Below are positions 56,896-64,000 of a DNA stretch of 64,000 nucleotides, in pieces. The position numbers and the translations under genes were made by a program. Location of the stretch: assembly GCF_038738535.1 (NCBI RefSeq), contig NZ_CP046128.1, positions 3,534,001-3,598,000 on the forward strand, given 5' to 3'. The DNA is from Bacillus pumilus. GTDB taxonomy: Bacteria > Bacillota > Bacilli > Bacillales > Bacillaceae. Position 1 is the first letter of the stretch. Each line of letters starts with the position of its first letter. Under the pieces are notes generated by a model. It did not search any database. It was not told the origin of the DNA and saw only the letters and a list, made by a program, of their open reading frames with translations.

Positions 56896-57945
56896 TTATT
56901 TTATTTTATCAATATAATTTTTAGAGCGGGAAAATATCTTTTTACTTAAAATCGGATATAGCATTAAACAGACAAGCAAATAAAGATTCAGCAAACTATA
57001 TATCGGATACAAGAAAGCAATCAAATCGGCAAACCCAAGAGATGTTAAAGGCGCCATCAAAAGAAGCATCACAAGCACAACCAGCCAGCGAGGCAATGGT
57101 ACAAAAGAGAGCATCCGGCTGGATAGACCAAATAAACCCGCAGCTGTCGTCGTATAAATAGCTAGACAAAGGACAACCGTCATAAACACAAACAATGATG
57201 TCGGTGCTCCTTCTAATACTGTAAACAAAGGAATGCCTTCTGCTGATAGACTCCCAGAAATATCAACCAGTATTTCGTTATACACGTACGAGATGACCCC
57301 AAAAATCAGGCCGCTTAATATACTCGCCACTTTGGCCTCTCCAAGCCCCTTCATTTCTTTCCCAACCGAAGACAGCACTGCCACCACAGATAATATATTC
57401 AAAGAGGCAAAGACAATGCTGGCAGGCCAATTGTACTGCTGCCCAAAATCAATCCGCCACATATGATCATGGTTCATATAATAAAAAACAAACGCATAGA
57501 TGAGCCCCGCCACCAAAATTGGTATAATGAAAGCATTCACAGATAAGAGCCCTTTCACATCCCAGAAAAAAATCATAAATGAAAACAGACAAAATGCACC
57601 GATGCCAATCCAAAATGGTACATGATACATCTCGAGTGTCACCCCGCCACCGGCAATCATGACTGTCGTTGTCGTGAATAAATAAAGGACAATTAAAACG
57701 TCATACACTTTAGCCAGCCATGGACCGACAAGCCGCTCTAGCACTGGCACAAAGTGATCGGCACGTACCTCATAACTGATTTTCAACACCACATAGGTAG
57801 ACAGCATAAACATCAATGTAAACAGTAGAATGGCTAGTCCGCTATCAATGCCAAAAAACTGCCAAATTTCTTGGCCGGAAGCATACCCCGCTCCTATTAA
57901 GCTTCCTAAAATTAAAAGCGTCCACCTTGAACCAGCCTTCCACAC
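56896..57945 (-). CDS. YkvI-like membrane protein
   Basis: A 349-residue polytopic protein with about ten hydrophobic segments. The first helix carries SLIGAGYASGQEIWQFFG, as in the YkvI family, whose LeuT/APC-type fold suggests transport. The substrate is unknown. Three starts are close together: GTG 57954, ATG 57951 and GTG 57945; the last has the best spacing from GAGGTG. It is divergent from yyaC. Confidence 0.78.
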   Translation of the reverse strand: MWKAGSRWTLLILGSLIGAGYASGQEIWQFFGIDSGLAILLFTLMFMLSTYVVLKISYEVRADHFVPVLERLVGPWLAKVYDVLIVLYLFTTTTVMIAGGGVTLEMYHVPFWIGIGAFCLFSFMIFFWDVKGLLSVNAFIIPILVAGLIYAFVFYYMNHDHMWRIDFGQQYNWPASIVFASLNILSVVAVLSSVGKEMKGLGEAKVASILSGLIFGVISYVYNEILVDISGSLSAEGIPLFTVLEGAPTSLFVFMTVVLCLAIYTTTAAGLFGLSSRMLSFVPLPRWLVVLVMLLLMAPLTSLGFADLIAFLYPIYSLLNLYLLVCLMLYPILSKKIFSRSKNYIDKIK

Positions 57946-58023
57946 AATCATCACCTCATAGGTATAGAATTAAGCTTGTTTCCGTATACTGTTACTAACT
58001 ACTATGACAAGGAAGTGAGACCT

Positions 58024-58650
58024 ATGAATAGCAAGAACGGTCTTTTTTTTAGAAATAGGGTGAAAGAATACGTGTCCCATACGGATACAAATGCCATTCA
58101 ACAGCTTAAAAGTATTTTATTCTCGCATCTTCAGAAAGCAGGAAAAAGACCCGTTGCCATCGTTTGTATTGGAACAGACCGCTCAACTGGCGACTCTCTA
58201 GGTCCACTTGTTGGTACAAAGCTTTCAGGTCTGGATTTGAAAAAGCTTCATGTATATGGAACGCTCTCTGACCCAGTTCATGCGGTCAATTTAAAAGAAA
58301 AGCTCGCTGAAATTGAACAAGCTCATAAACATCCGTTTATTGTAGCGATTGATGCCTGTTTAGGAAGAGTGAAAAGTGTAGGCTCCTTCCAAATTGGAGA
58401 TGGACCGTTAAAGCCTGGGGCGGGTGTACAAAAGGAGCTGCCAGAGGTAGGAGATATTCATATTAATGGAATCGTCAATGTGAGCGGTTTTATGGAATAC
58501 TTCGTTCTCCAAAACACACGTCTTCATCTTGTCATGTCTATGGCCAATACACTTTCTGAAAGTCTATCTCACATTGATCAAATGGATTGGACAAGAGAAA
58601 AAAATCGGTCCCTTTTCGCTCCTATTCAAAATATCACCGGCAGAATATAA
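58024..58650 (+). CDS. yyaC: YyaC, GPR-related spore protein (DUF1256)
   Basis: A 208-residue protein related to the germination protease GPR. The IVCIGTDRSTGDSLGPLVG stretch holds the two Asp of the family's presumed active site, and a second Asp is in FIVAIDACLGR. In B. subtilis it is made during sporulation. The ATG at 58024 has AAGGAAGTGAG upstream. A sigma-F promoter was looked for, but only a -35-like GTATA (57962-57966) was seen. Confidence 0.9.
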   Translation: MNSKNGLFFRNRVKEYVSHTDTNAIQQLKSILFSHLQKAGKRPVAIVCIGTDRSTGDSLGPLVGTKLSGLDLKKLHVYGTLSDPVHAVNLKEKLAEIEQAHKHPFIVAIDACLGRVKSVGSFQIGDGPLKPGAGVQKELPEVGDIHINGIVNVSGFMEYFVLQNTRLHLVMSMANTLSESLSHIDQMDWTREKNRSLFAPIQNITGRI

Positions 58651-58680
58651 AAAAGACCATCTCGTATCAAGATGGTCACT
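58649..58680 (-). terminator. Terminator of soj-spo0J
   Basis: On the minus strand GACCATCT pairs with AGATGGTC, followed by TTTTTT. The plus-strand copy has no T-run, so yyaC must end differently. Confidence 0.8.
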
Positions 58681-59530
58681 CTGATGATTCTCTCGTAGAA
58701 AGCAATTCGAGGATTCTTTCTAAATCTTCGTTGGAGAGAAATTCAATCTCAATTTTTCCTTTTTTCTTCTGTTTCTTGATCGTCACTGAAGTGCCAAAGT
58801 AGTTTTGTAAGAAAGACTCTCTTTCTTTCAAGACTCGATCCTTTGGTGCTTCTTTTTTCTTTGTTTCACGTGGAACATTTTCGTTTAACTGCTGAACAAG
58901 TTTCTCAACCTGGCGTACGTTTAACCCCTCATCCACGATTTTCTTTACCAATGGCGCTAGCTTATTTTTGTTTTTCAAGCTAAGCAATGTTCTTCCATGT
59001 CCCATCGACAACGTTCCATCTTCAATCAGCTTTTGTACTTCATCCGGTAAAGTCAAAAGGCGAAGATGGTTCGCAATATGCGGTCTGCTCTTCCCTAATC
59101 GCTTCGCTAATTCCTCTTGCGTCACACTGAGGTGATCTAGCAAGGAAGCATAGGCTTCCGCTTCTTCTAATGGAGATAAATCCTCGCGCTGCAGGTTTTC
59201 TAAAAGGGCAATCTCTCTCATCAGCGTTTCTGAAAATTCTCTGACGATCGCAGGAATCGTTGTCAGACCAGCTTGCTGTGCTGCACGGAAACGACGTTCA
59301 CCTGCTACAATGTCATATCCTTTAATCGATTTACGGACAATGATCGGCTGTAAAACTCCGTGCTGCTGAATTGATTCTTTCAGATCAGCCAATGCATCAT
59401 CATCAAACGTTTTCCTTGGCTGATACGGGTTCGGACGCAAATCCTTTAATTTGATTTCTTCGACCGTTTCTTCATTTGAGTCTACATTGTTAAATAGTGC
59501 ATTAATACCCTTTCCAAGACCTTTAGCCAT
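58676..59530 (-). CDS. spo0J: Chromosome-partitioning protein Spo0J (ParB)
   Basis: A 284-residue ParB protein that binds parS, spreads as a CTP-dependent clamp and loads condensin at the origin. The N-terminal CTPase/ParB domain has NPYQPRKTF and GERRFRAA, and the helix-turn-helix is [23 protein letters not shown]. The C-terminal part dimerises. The ATG at 59530 is inside the end of soj (8-base overlap), so the two are translationally coupled. The gene contains its own parS site. Confidence 0.97.
   Translation of the reverse strand: MAKGLGKGINALFNNVDSNEETVEEIKLKDLRPNPYQPRKTFDDDALADLKESIQQHGVLQPIIVRKSIKGYDIVAGERRFRAAQQAGLTTIPAIVREFSETLMREIALLENLQREDLSPLEEAEAYASLLDHLSVTQEELAKRLGKSRPHIANHLRLLTLPDEVQKLIEDGTLSMGHGRTLLSLKNKNKLAPLVKKIVDEGLNVRQVEKLVQQLNENVPRETKKKEAPKDRVLKERESFLQNYFGTSVTIKKQKKKGKIEIEFLSNEDLERILELLSTRESSE
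58862..58877. other. parS: parS site inside spo0J
   Basis: TGTTTCACGTGGAACA matches the consensus TGTTNCACGTGNAACA at every position. A parS within spo0J is conserved in Bacillus. Confidence 0.95.
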
Positions 59531-60284
59531 TCGCATCCACTTCCTTTGCTAAGTCTAAATAGACATCTGCACCTCTTGAACGTGGATCATACAAGATAAT
59601 CGGTTTCCCATGACTAGGCGCTTCACTCAGTCTCACATTTCGCGGAATCACGGTCTGATAGACTTTATCTCTAAAGTATTTCTTCACTTCTTCGATGACC
59701 TGAATCCCAAGATTTGTTCGTGCATCAAGCATTGTCAGCAAGACACCTTCAATGGCAAGATCCGTATTTAAATGTTTCTGCACGAGACGAACTGTGTTTA
59801 ACAATTGGCTCAATCCTTCAAGCGCATAATATTCACACTGTACCGGGATTAAAACGGAATCGGAAGCTGTTAACGCATTAATCGTCAGTAATCCGAGTGA
59901 TGGCGGGCAGTCAATAATCATATAATCATAATTTTGCTTAACAGATTCAAGTGCTCTCTTCAATCTCACTTCACGTGAAATCGTAGGCACAAGCTCTATT
60001 TCAGCCCCTGCAAGCTGTATCGTCGCAGGAATGACATCAAGATTTTCGACCTCTGTCGTCTTAATCACATCAAGGACATCTGCATCATCAACTAAAATAT
60101 CATACACACACTTCTCTACGTCGGCCTTCTCAATCCCAATACCACTCGTGGCATTGCCCTGCGGATCAATATCAACTAACAACACTCGTTTACCTATGTA
60201 TGCTAAACACGCACTCAAATTAACAGAAGTTGTCGTCTTCCCGACGCCGCCCTTCTGGTTGGTAATCGCTATGATTTTTCCCAC
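59523..60284 (-). CDS. soj: Chromosome-partitioning ATPase Soj (ParA)
   Basis: A 253-residue deviant Walker-type ATPase that works with Spo0J and also controls DnaA. The N-terminal KGGVGKTTT motif with its signature Lys and the [11 protein letters not shown] stretch are intact, as is [12 protein letters not shown]. The GTG at 60284 gives exactly the B. subtilis length; the frame upstream to 60302 has a TTG. Its stop lies inside spo0J. Confidence 0.97.
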   Translation of the reverse strand: MGKIIAITNQKGGVGKTTTSVNLSACLAYIGKRVLLVDIDPQGNATSGIGIEKADVEKCVYDILVDDADVLDVIKTTEVENLDVIPATIQLAGAEIELVPTISREVRLKRALESVKQNYDYMIIDCPPSLGLLTINALTASDSVLIPVQCEYYALEGLSQLLNTVRLVQKHLNTDLAIEGVLLTMLDARTNLGIQVIEEVKKYFRDKVYQTVIPRNVRLSEAPSHGKPIILYDPRSRGADVYLDLAKEVDANG

Positions 60285-60317
60285 GATGTCACCCACTTTC
60301 AACTTAACAAGTTTCTC

Positions 60318-60357
60318 ATTTTATTCATACTTCCTATTCTATCAAAAAAAGTATGAA
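60318..60357 (-). promoter_or_regulatory. Candidate soj promoter with inverted repeat
   Basis: On the minus strand TTGATA (60340-60345) and TAAAAT (60318-60323) are 16 bases apart. A 9-base inverted repeat, TTCATACTT (60324-60332) and AAGTATGAA (60349-60357), encloses the -35, which suggests an operator. Confidence 0.5.
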
Positions 60358-60483
60358 ACGTTTGCTTTTTTTGTTTCTCCATTATATATTCGTCAGCAAA
60401 TGTCTATTTTCGTACATGAAAGGACGAACCAAAACGCATTAAAAAATATATCAATATATCTTTTTAGTGGAAAAGACAAGCAT

Positions 60484-60515
60484 AAAAAACCCTCACTTTC
60501 ATCAAAAGTGAGGGG
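60484..60515 (-). terminator. Terminator of the YiiX-like gene
   Basis: On the minus strand CCCTCACTT pairs with AAGTGAGGG around a short loop, followed by TTTTTT. Confidence 0.9.
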
Positions 60516-60521
60516 CACATG

Positions 60522-61346
60522 TCAAAAATGTAATCCACCAATTTTACGGCCTTCGTTCACAATGACTTTAGGAGTCACTGTATGATAGCTTCTCTTTTTT
60601 AAGAATCCGTAGGGGGTTTTAATGGTATATGTCGCATGTCCCAAAGCGTCACCAGTTTTGGCATAGGCCTGCCACACAATCTTTGAACAATACGTCGGAT
60701 CGAGTGATTGAATTGACAGGGTGATGGAGTATCGAGCCTTTGGATGAGTTTTCACATAATCGTGCGCCCATTCCCCTGCCAGGTCTGCTGTTTCCTCTTG
60801 ATTAATCCGAATTACCTTTGTATTGGCATTATAGCGAAACCAGTTAAGAATGGAATCAAGCTGAGGATGCTGTCGAAACCCTGGAATAGAAGCAAAGCTT
60901 TTCTCATTAATGACGATACCTGCATGTCCAACGATACCCTTCAAAGCATCAGTACTTGTCACCAATATATCTCCTTTTTTAGGCATAATATCGGTACCAG
61001 GATACGGCTTTCCTAAAAGGTGCTTGATGGTGTGCGGCTTTTCATCCGTTACCAACTCATCCTGCTTGTTTTGTTGTAAGCCATAGTCCTTCAAATCATC
61101 GCTAGCTGAAATCAAGTCAATTGTGTCGTCCTGAGACTCATGCTCATGATTTAATTGCTGTAAAGTGACCTCCTTAGAAACAACACCTTGTTTCTTCAGA
61201 ACGTTCAGTTCTTTTTTGGCCAGCGGGCTTTCTTCTGCAGGAGCCGTTGGCGAATTCACAGCAAATATGGTTGTTTCATTTGTAAAAAGAAAAAAAGAAA
61301 ATAGTAAATAACAAATAATAACAAATTTCGTCTTTTTCATTTTCAT
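60522..61346 (-). CDS. Secreted YiiX/YebB-like NlpC/P60-type hydrolase
   Basis: A 274-residue protein with a signal peptide (hydrophobic core at about residues 6-22) and a charged linker. The C-terminal domain (about 110-274) resembles the YiiX/YebB-like papain-fold family: KKGDILVTSTD, then GHAGIVI (likely catalytic His) and PTYCSKIVWQAYAK (likely catalytic Cys). In the permuted papain fold the His precedes the Cys, as here. The substrate may be peptide or lipid. It lies between noc and soj, where B. subtilis has no gene. AAGGAGGTGA lies 12 bases upstream of the ATG. Confidence 0.8.
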   Translation of the reverse strand: MKMKKTKFVIICYLLFSFFLFTNETTIFAVNSPTAPAEESPLAKKELNVLKKQGVVSKEVTLQQLNHEHESQDDTIDLISASDDLKDYGLQQNKQDELVTDEKPHTIKHLLGKPYPGTDIMPKKGDILVTSTDALKGIVGHAGIVINEKSFASIPGFRQHPQLDSILNWFRYNANTKVIRINQEETADLAGEWAHDYVKTHPKARYSITLSIQSLDPTYCSKIVWQAYAKTGDALGHATYTIKTPYGFLKKRSYHTVTPKVIVNEGRKIGGLHF

Positions 61347-61427
61347 CGAGTCATGTCACCTCCTTTCTTCCATTAAAATCATATTCTACCAATTTATGAA
61401 TAATAAGTAAATATATTGTGGAACCAA

Positions 61428-61466
61428 TAAAAAAAGCTGACGAGTGGCTCTCATCAGCTTTTTTCT
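61428..61466. terminator. Terminator of noc
   Basis: On the minus strand AGCTGATGAG pairs with CTCGTCAGCT (one G-U type position) followed by TTTTTT; the plus-strand copy also ends in a T-run. Confidence 0.9.
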
Positions 61467-62340
61467 ATTTAGGAATCCGAATCGTTAATTGGATATATTC
61501 CTCAAACTCTTCTTCCTCGGTATTTATTTTAAGCCCGCTGTCTTCTACCATATGGAGAGACTGACGAATGGTATTCATCGCAATTCGTGTATCACGACTA
61601 AACGCCTTACGTTTTGGCTTCGGTTTGCGATCTGTTTTTTGTTCAAGCATTTTCACTACACGCTCTTCAGTCTGTTTTACATTCAGCTGCTTTTCGATGA
61701 TTTCCTGCAATAGCGCGATTTGTAATTCTGGAAGCTTTAGGGGTACAAGTGAACGTGCATGCCTTTCAGAGATTTTTTTCTCTAAAATGGCCTGTTGTAC
61801 CTCTTCAGGCAACTTTAAAAGTCTTAATTTGTTTGCAACAGTTGATTGTCCCTTGCCTAAACGCTGAGCAAGCGCCTCCTGTGTTAAATCATGAAGCTCT
61901 AAAAGACGTGCATAAGCATGAGCCTCTTCAATAGCAGACAGCTCTTCCCTTTGCAAATTTTCAATCAATGCCACAGATGCCGTTTCCGTATCAGTAAAGT
62001 CTTTTATAATAGCGGGGATTTTCTCCCATTGAAGAGTCTGTACCGCTCTCCAACGTCTTTCGCCGGCGATCAGTTCATATTTACCTTCTTCTTCTGTTGG
62101 TCTGACAACAATAGGTTGGATAATGCCATGGGTATGAATCGTCGTGGCCAGCTCATGTATCTTTTCTTCTGAAAAAATGGTGCGTGGCTGAAAACGGTTT
62201 GGCATAATTGTGTCGACCGGGAGCTCCTGTATCTCTTCCTTTAATGTATCATGCTCAGCAATCTCTGCCTCTATTTCGGTTTCACGCTCAGGATGTTCTT
62301 TGTCACCAAGCCCGAAGAAGCGTGAGAGTGAATGCTTCAT
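61465..62340 (-). CDS. noc: Nucleoid occlusion protein Noc
   Basis: A 291-residue ParB-family protein that binds its own sites around the chromosome and the membrane, and stops division over the nucleoid. The N-terminal [12 protein letters not shown] is its amphipathic membrane-targeting helix. The CTPase domain has NRFQPRTIF and GERRWRAV, and the helix-turn-helix is [23 protein letters not shown], where QSTVANKL replaces the RPHIANHL of Spo0J and explains its different target. Confidence 0.96.
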   Translation of the reverse strand: MKHSLSRFFGLGDKEHPERETEIEAEIAEHDTLKEEIQELPVDTIMPNRFQPRTIFSEEKIHELATTIHTHGIIQPIVVRPTEEEGKYELIAGERRWRAVQTLQWEKIPAIIKDFTDTETASVALIENLQREELSAIEEAHAYARLLELHDLTQEALAQRLGKGQSTVANKLRLLKLPEEVQQAILEKKISERHARSLVPLKLPELQIALLQEIIEKQLNVKQTEERVVKMLEQKTDRKPKPKRKAFSRDTRIAMNTIRQSLHMVEDSGLKINTEEEEFEEYIQLTIRIPK

Positions 62341-62445
62341 GAACCTACACCACCTTTAAAAACTACCTTTTTATAATTCTATTTTCTCATGTTTTTTCCT
62401 TCTGTAAAATCTTAAATATTGAAGAAAAACCGACCTTTTACATGA

Positions 62446-63165
62446 TCAACCTTCTATTGGTGATTTATTAGGTGTTCCTGGTTTTCTAGGATATTTTTTT
62501 GGTGTTTGCTTTTTCTTTTCAATGACAATGATGTTCCGTTCGCTTTCTTCTAAAGGAAGAACAAAGGAATGCTTTTCAACAACCTCTCCTCCGAGGACAG
62601 TAACAGCTTTTTTCCCTGCTTGCATTTCTTCATCAGCGGCAGATGCTTTTAATGCAACAAACAATCCTTCCTTTTTTACAAGGGGCAGACATAGTTCGCT
62701 CAAGACGGATAAACGCGCAACCGCTCTAGCAGTGACAAGATCATAGCTTTCACGCTTTTCCTTACGTTGTCCAAACGTCTCCGCACGATCATGATAAAAA
62801 GTAGTATCTTGTAAGTTTAACCCTTTTGCTAACTCATTGAGAAACGTAATTCGTTTCTGAAGAGAATCAACAATGGTTACATGTAGATGAGGGAAGCAAA
62901 TTTTAAGAGGAATGCTTGGGAAACCAGCACCAGCTCCAATATCGCAAATCGTCGTCACTTTGTGAAAATCAATAAAAAATGCTGCTGAAATTGAATCATA
63001 AAAATGCTTTAAATACACTTCTTCCTTTTCAGTAATGGACGTTAAATTCATCTTCTCGTTCCATTCTACAAGCATGCGGAAGTAAGTTTCAAATTGTTCA
63101 AGCTGCACAGGAGAAAGAGTCATCCCTTTCTCCTCTAGTGCTGCTGTAAATTGTTCAATGTTCAT
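62446..63165 (-). CDS. rsmG: 16S rRNA (guanine527-N7)-methyltransferase
   Basis: A 239-residue S-adenosylmethionine-dependent methyltransferase that modifies G527 of 16S rRNA. The cofactor site is [16 protein letters not shown] (about residues 70-85), preceded by NEKMNLTSI, and VTARAVARL is a later signature. Loss of this enzyme gives low-level streptomycin resistance. It follows mnmG after 13 bases and is in the same operon. Confidence 0.96.
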   Translation of the reverse strand: MNIEQFTAALEEKGMTLSPVQLEQFETYFRMLVEWNEKMNLTSITEKEEVYLKHFYDSISAAFFIDFHKVTTICDIGAGAGFPSIPLKICFPHLHVTIVDSLQKRITFLNELAKGLNLQDTTFYHDRAETFGQRKEKRESYDLVTARAVARLSVLSELCLPLVKKEGLFVALKASAADEEMQAGKKAVTVLGGEVVEKHSFVLPLEESERNIIVIEKKKQTPKKYPRKPGTPNKSPIEG

Positions 63166-63178
63166 GCCGACATCCTTT

Positions 63179-64000
63179 CTATTCTGCTATCTTCGCAATA
63201 CGTCCCTGCTCTAAATATACTAAAAGGATAGAAATATCAGCAGGGTTAACGCCTGAAATACGAGAAGCCTGTGCAACAGAAAGCGGTCGGACTTCTTTCA
63301 GCTTTTGTTTCGCTTCAGTTGCAATTCCTTTGATGGCATCATAATCAATACGATCAGGAATCTTTTTGTTCTCCATCTTTTTCAGCTTTTCAACTTGTTG
63401 GAGTGACTTTTCAATATAACCTTCGTATTTAATTTGAATCTCTACCTGCTCACACACATCAGAAGGAAGTGGTATTTCAGCAGGAGCTAACGTCACAACA
63501 GATTCATAGTTCATTTCTGGACGCTTCATCAAATCACTTGCACGAATACCGTCCTTCAGCTCACTTCCACCAAGTGTACGAATAAATTCTTGTGTCTCTG
63601 CTGTAGGTTTGATGATGACAGAATATAAACGTTTTTTCTCTGCTTCAATGGCTTCTTTTTTCTGCTGGAATGTCTGGAATCTTTCTTGAGAAATTAATCC
63701 AATATGATAGCCAAGTTCAGTTAATCTTAAATCCGCATTGTCATGACGAAGAAGCAAACGATACTCTGCACGGGATGTTAAAAGACGGTAAGGTTCATTT
63801 GTTCCCTTTGTGACAAGGTCATCAATGAGAACACCGATATATGCATCAGATCGGCTTAAAATGACTTCTTCTTTACCCAATGCTTTTCTTCCTGCATTAA
63901 TACCTGCCATAATTCCTTGACCTGCTGCTTCCTCATAGCCAGACGTACCATTAATTTGGCCCGCTGTATATAATCCAGAAATTTTCTTCGTCTCAAGTGT
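63179..64000 (-). CDS. mnmG: tRNA uridine 5-carboxymethylaminomethyl modification enzyme MnmG, 3' part
   Basis: The C-terminal 273 residues of the FAD-dependent enzyme that works with MnmE (TrmE) at the wobble uridine of tRNA; the rest runs off the right edge. The frame is open to 64000 and reads [21 protein letters not shown] before the [10 protein letters not shown] segment, as expected. [21 protein letters not shown] and the C-terminal helical domain are typical. The ATG at 63910 is internal, not a start. Confidence 0.96.
   Translation of the reverse strand, partial: TLETKKISGLYTAGQINGTSGYEEAAGQGIMAGINAGRKALGKEEVILSRSDAYIGVLIDDLVTKGTNEPYRLLTSRAEYRLLLRHDNADLRLTELGYHIGLISQERFQTFQQKKEAIEAEKKRLYSVIIKPTAETQEFIRTLGGSELKDGIRASDLMKRPEMNYESVVTLAPAEIPLPSDVCEQVEIQIKYEGYIEKSLQQVEKLKKMENKKIPDRIDYDAIKGIATEAKQKLKEVRPLSVAQASRISGVNPADISILLVYLEQGRIAKIAE

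Noticed and set aside
57962-57991. Sigma-F promoter of yyaC
   Set aside because: GTATA is present, but the -10 region lacks the GG and most of the A positions, so it cannot be supported from sequence alone.
59967-59982. CACGTG core inside soj resembling parS
   Set aside because: Five positions of TGTTNCACGTGNAACA mismatch, all in the outer bases that ParB reads; it is coding sequence with a chance palindrome.

Overview
The window is chromosomal DNA of a Bacillus, most probably of the B. pumilus / B. safensis / B. altitudinis group. The backbone is the origin-proximal gene order known from B. subtilis: walRKHIJ-htrC, a Lys-Glu-Asp-Phe tRNA cluster, purA, yycE, dnaC, yycC/yycB, rplI, gdpP, yybS, rpsF-ssb-rpsR, ychF, yyzM, yyaC, spo0J-soj, noc, rsmG and mnmG. 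Signals are typical of the genus: AGGAGG ribosome binding sites, GTG/TTG starts, compact intrinsic terminators and sigma-A promoters. The species-level assignment is inference from gene content.

Layout. 1-2.2 kb: a two-gene ABC exporter with an unusual ATPase, and an acetyltransferase. 2.2-9.2 kb: the essential WalRK cell-wall two-component operon with its accessory genes and the HtrA-like protease. 9.3-9.95 kb: four tRNA genes. 10-16.1 kb: a peroxiredoxin, a DUF418 membrane protein, purA behind a PurR box, and a TetR/CYP109-type P450 pair next to yycE. 16.2-17.6 kb: the replicative helicase. 17.7-19.8 kb: two divergent, unrecognised genes that share an intergenic region with back-to-back sigma-D-type promoters. 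20.1-36.8 kb: a bacillibactin locus combining synthesis (besA-dhbACEBF-MbtH), regulation (btr), the siderophore-binding lipoprotein (feuA) and a hydrolase (ybbA). Each of its three transcription units has a Fur box. The permease and ATPase genes feuB and feuC are absent from the expected place. 36.9-43 kb: yycC-yycB, rplI-gdpP-yybS and ppaC. 43-49.3 kb: a stress block with a sigV-rsiV pair, a racemase-like protein, a KatX-type catalase, and a quinone-detoxification operon behind MhqR-type palindromes. 49.3-51.9 kb: a two-gene osmoprotectant ABC importer whose permease is fused to its binding protein. 52-54.8 kb: rpsF-ssb-rpsR, ychF and yyzM. 55.1-57.9 kb: a two-gene cassette encoding a lipase-like protein with a lost nucleophile and a C-terminal YxxxD motif, and a YkvI-like membrane protein. 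58-64 kb: yyaC, spo0J, soj, a secreted YiiX-like hydrolase, noc, rsmG and the 3' part of mnmG.

How it fits together. DhbC, DhbB and DhbA make 2,3-dihydroxybenzoate. DhbE loads it onto the carrier domain of DhbB. DhbF adds Gly and Thr (both specificity codes can be read) and its thioesterase closes the trimer. FeuA, BesA and YbbA deal with the ferric siderophore, and Btr senses it. Three ParB-binding parS sites (in walK, upstream of ppaC, and inside spo0J) fit chromosome segregation by Spo0J/Soj encoded at the right end. Several other blocks look like lineage-specific insertions between conserved genes.
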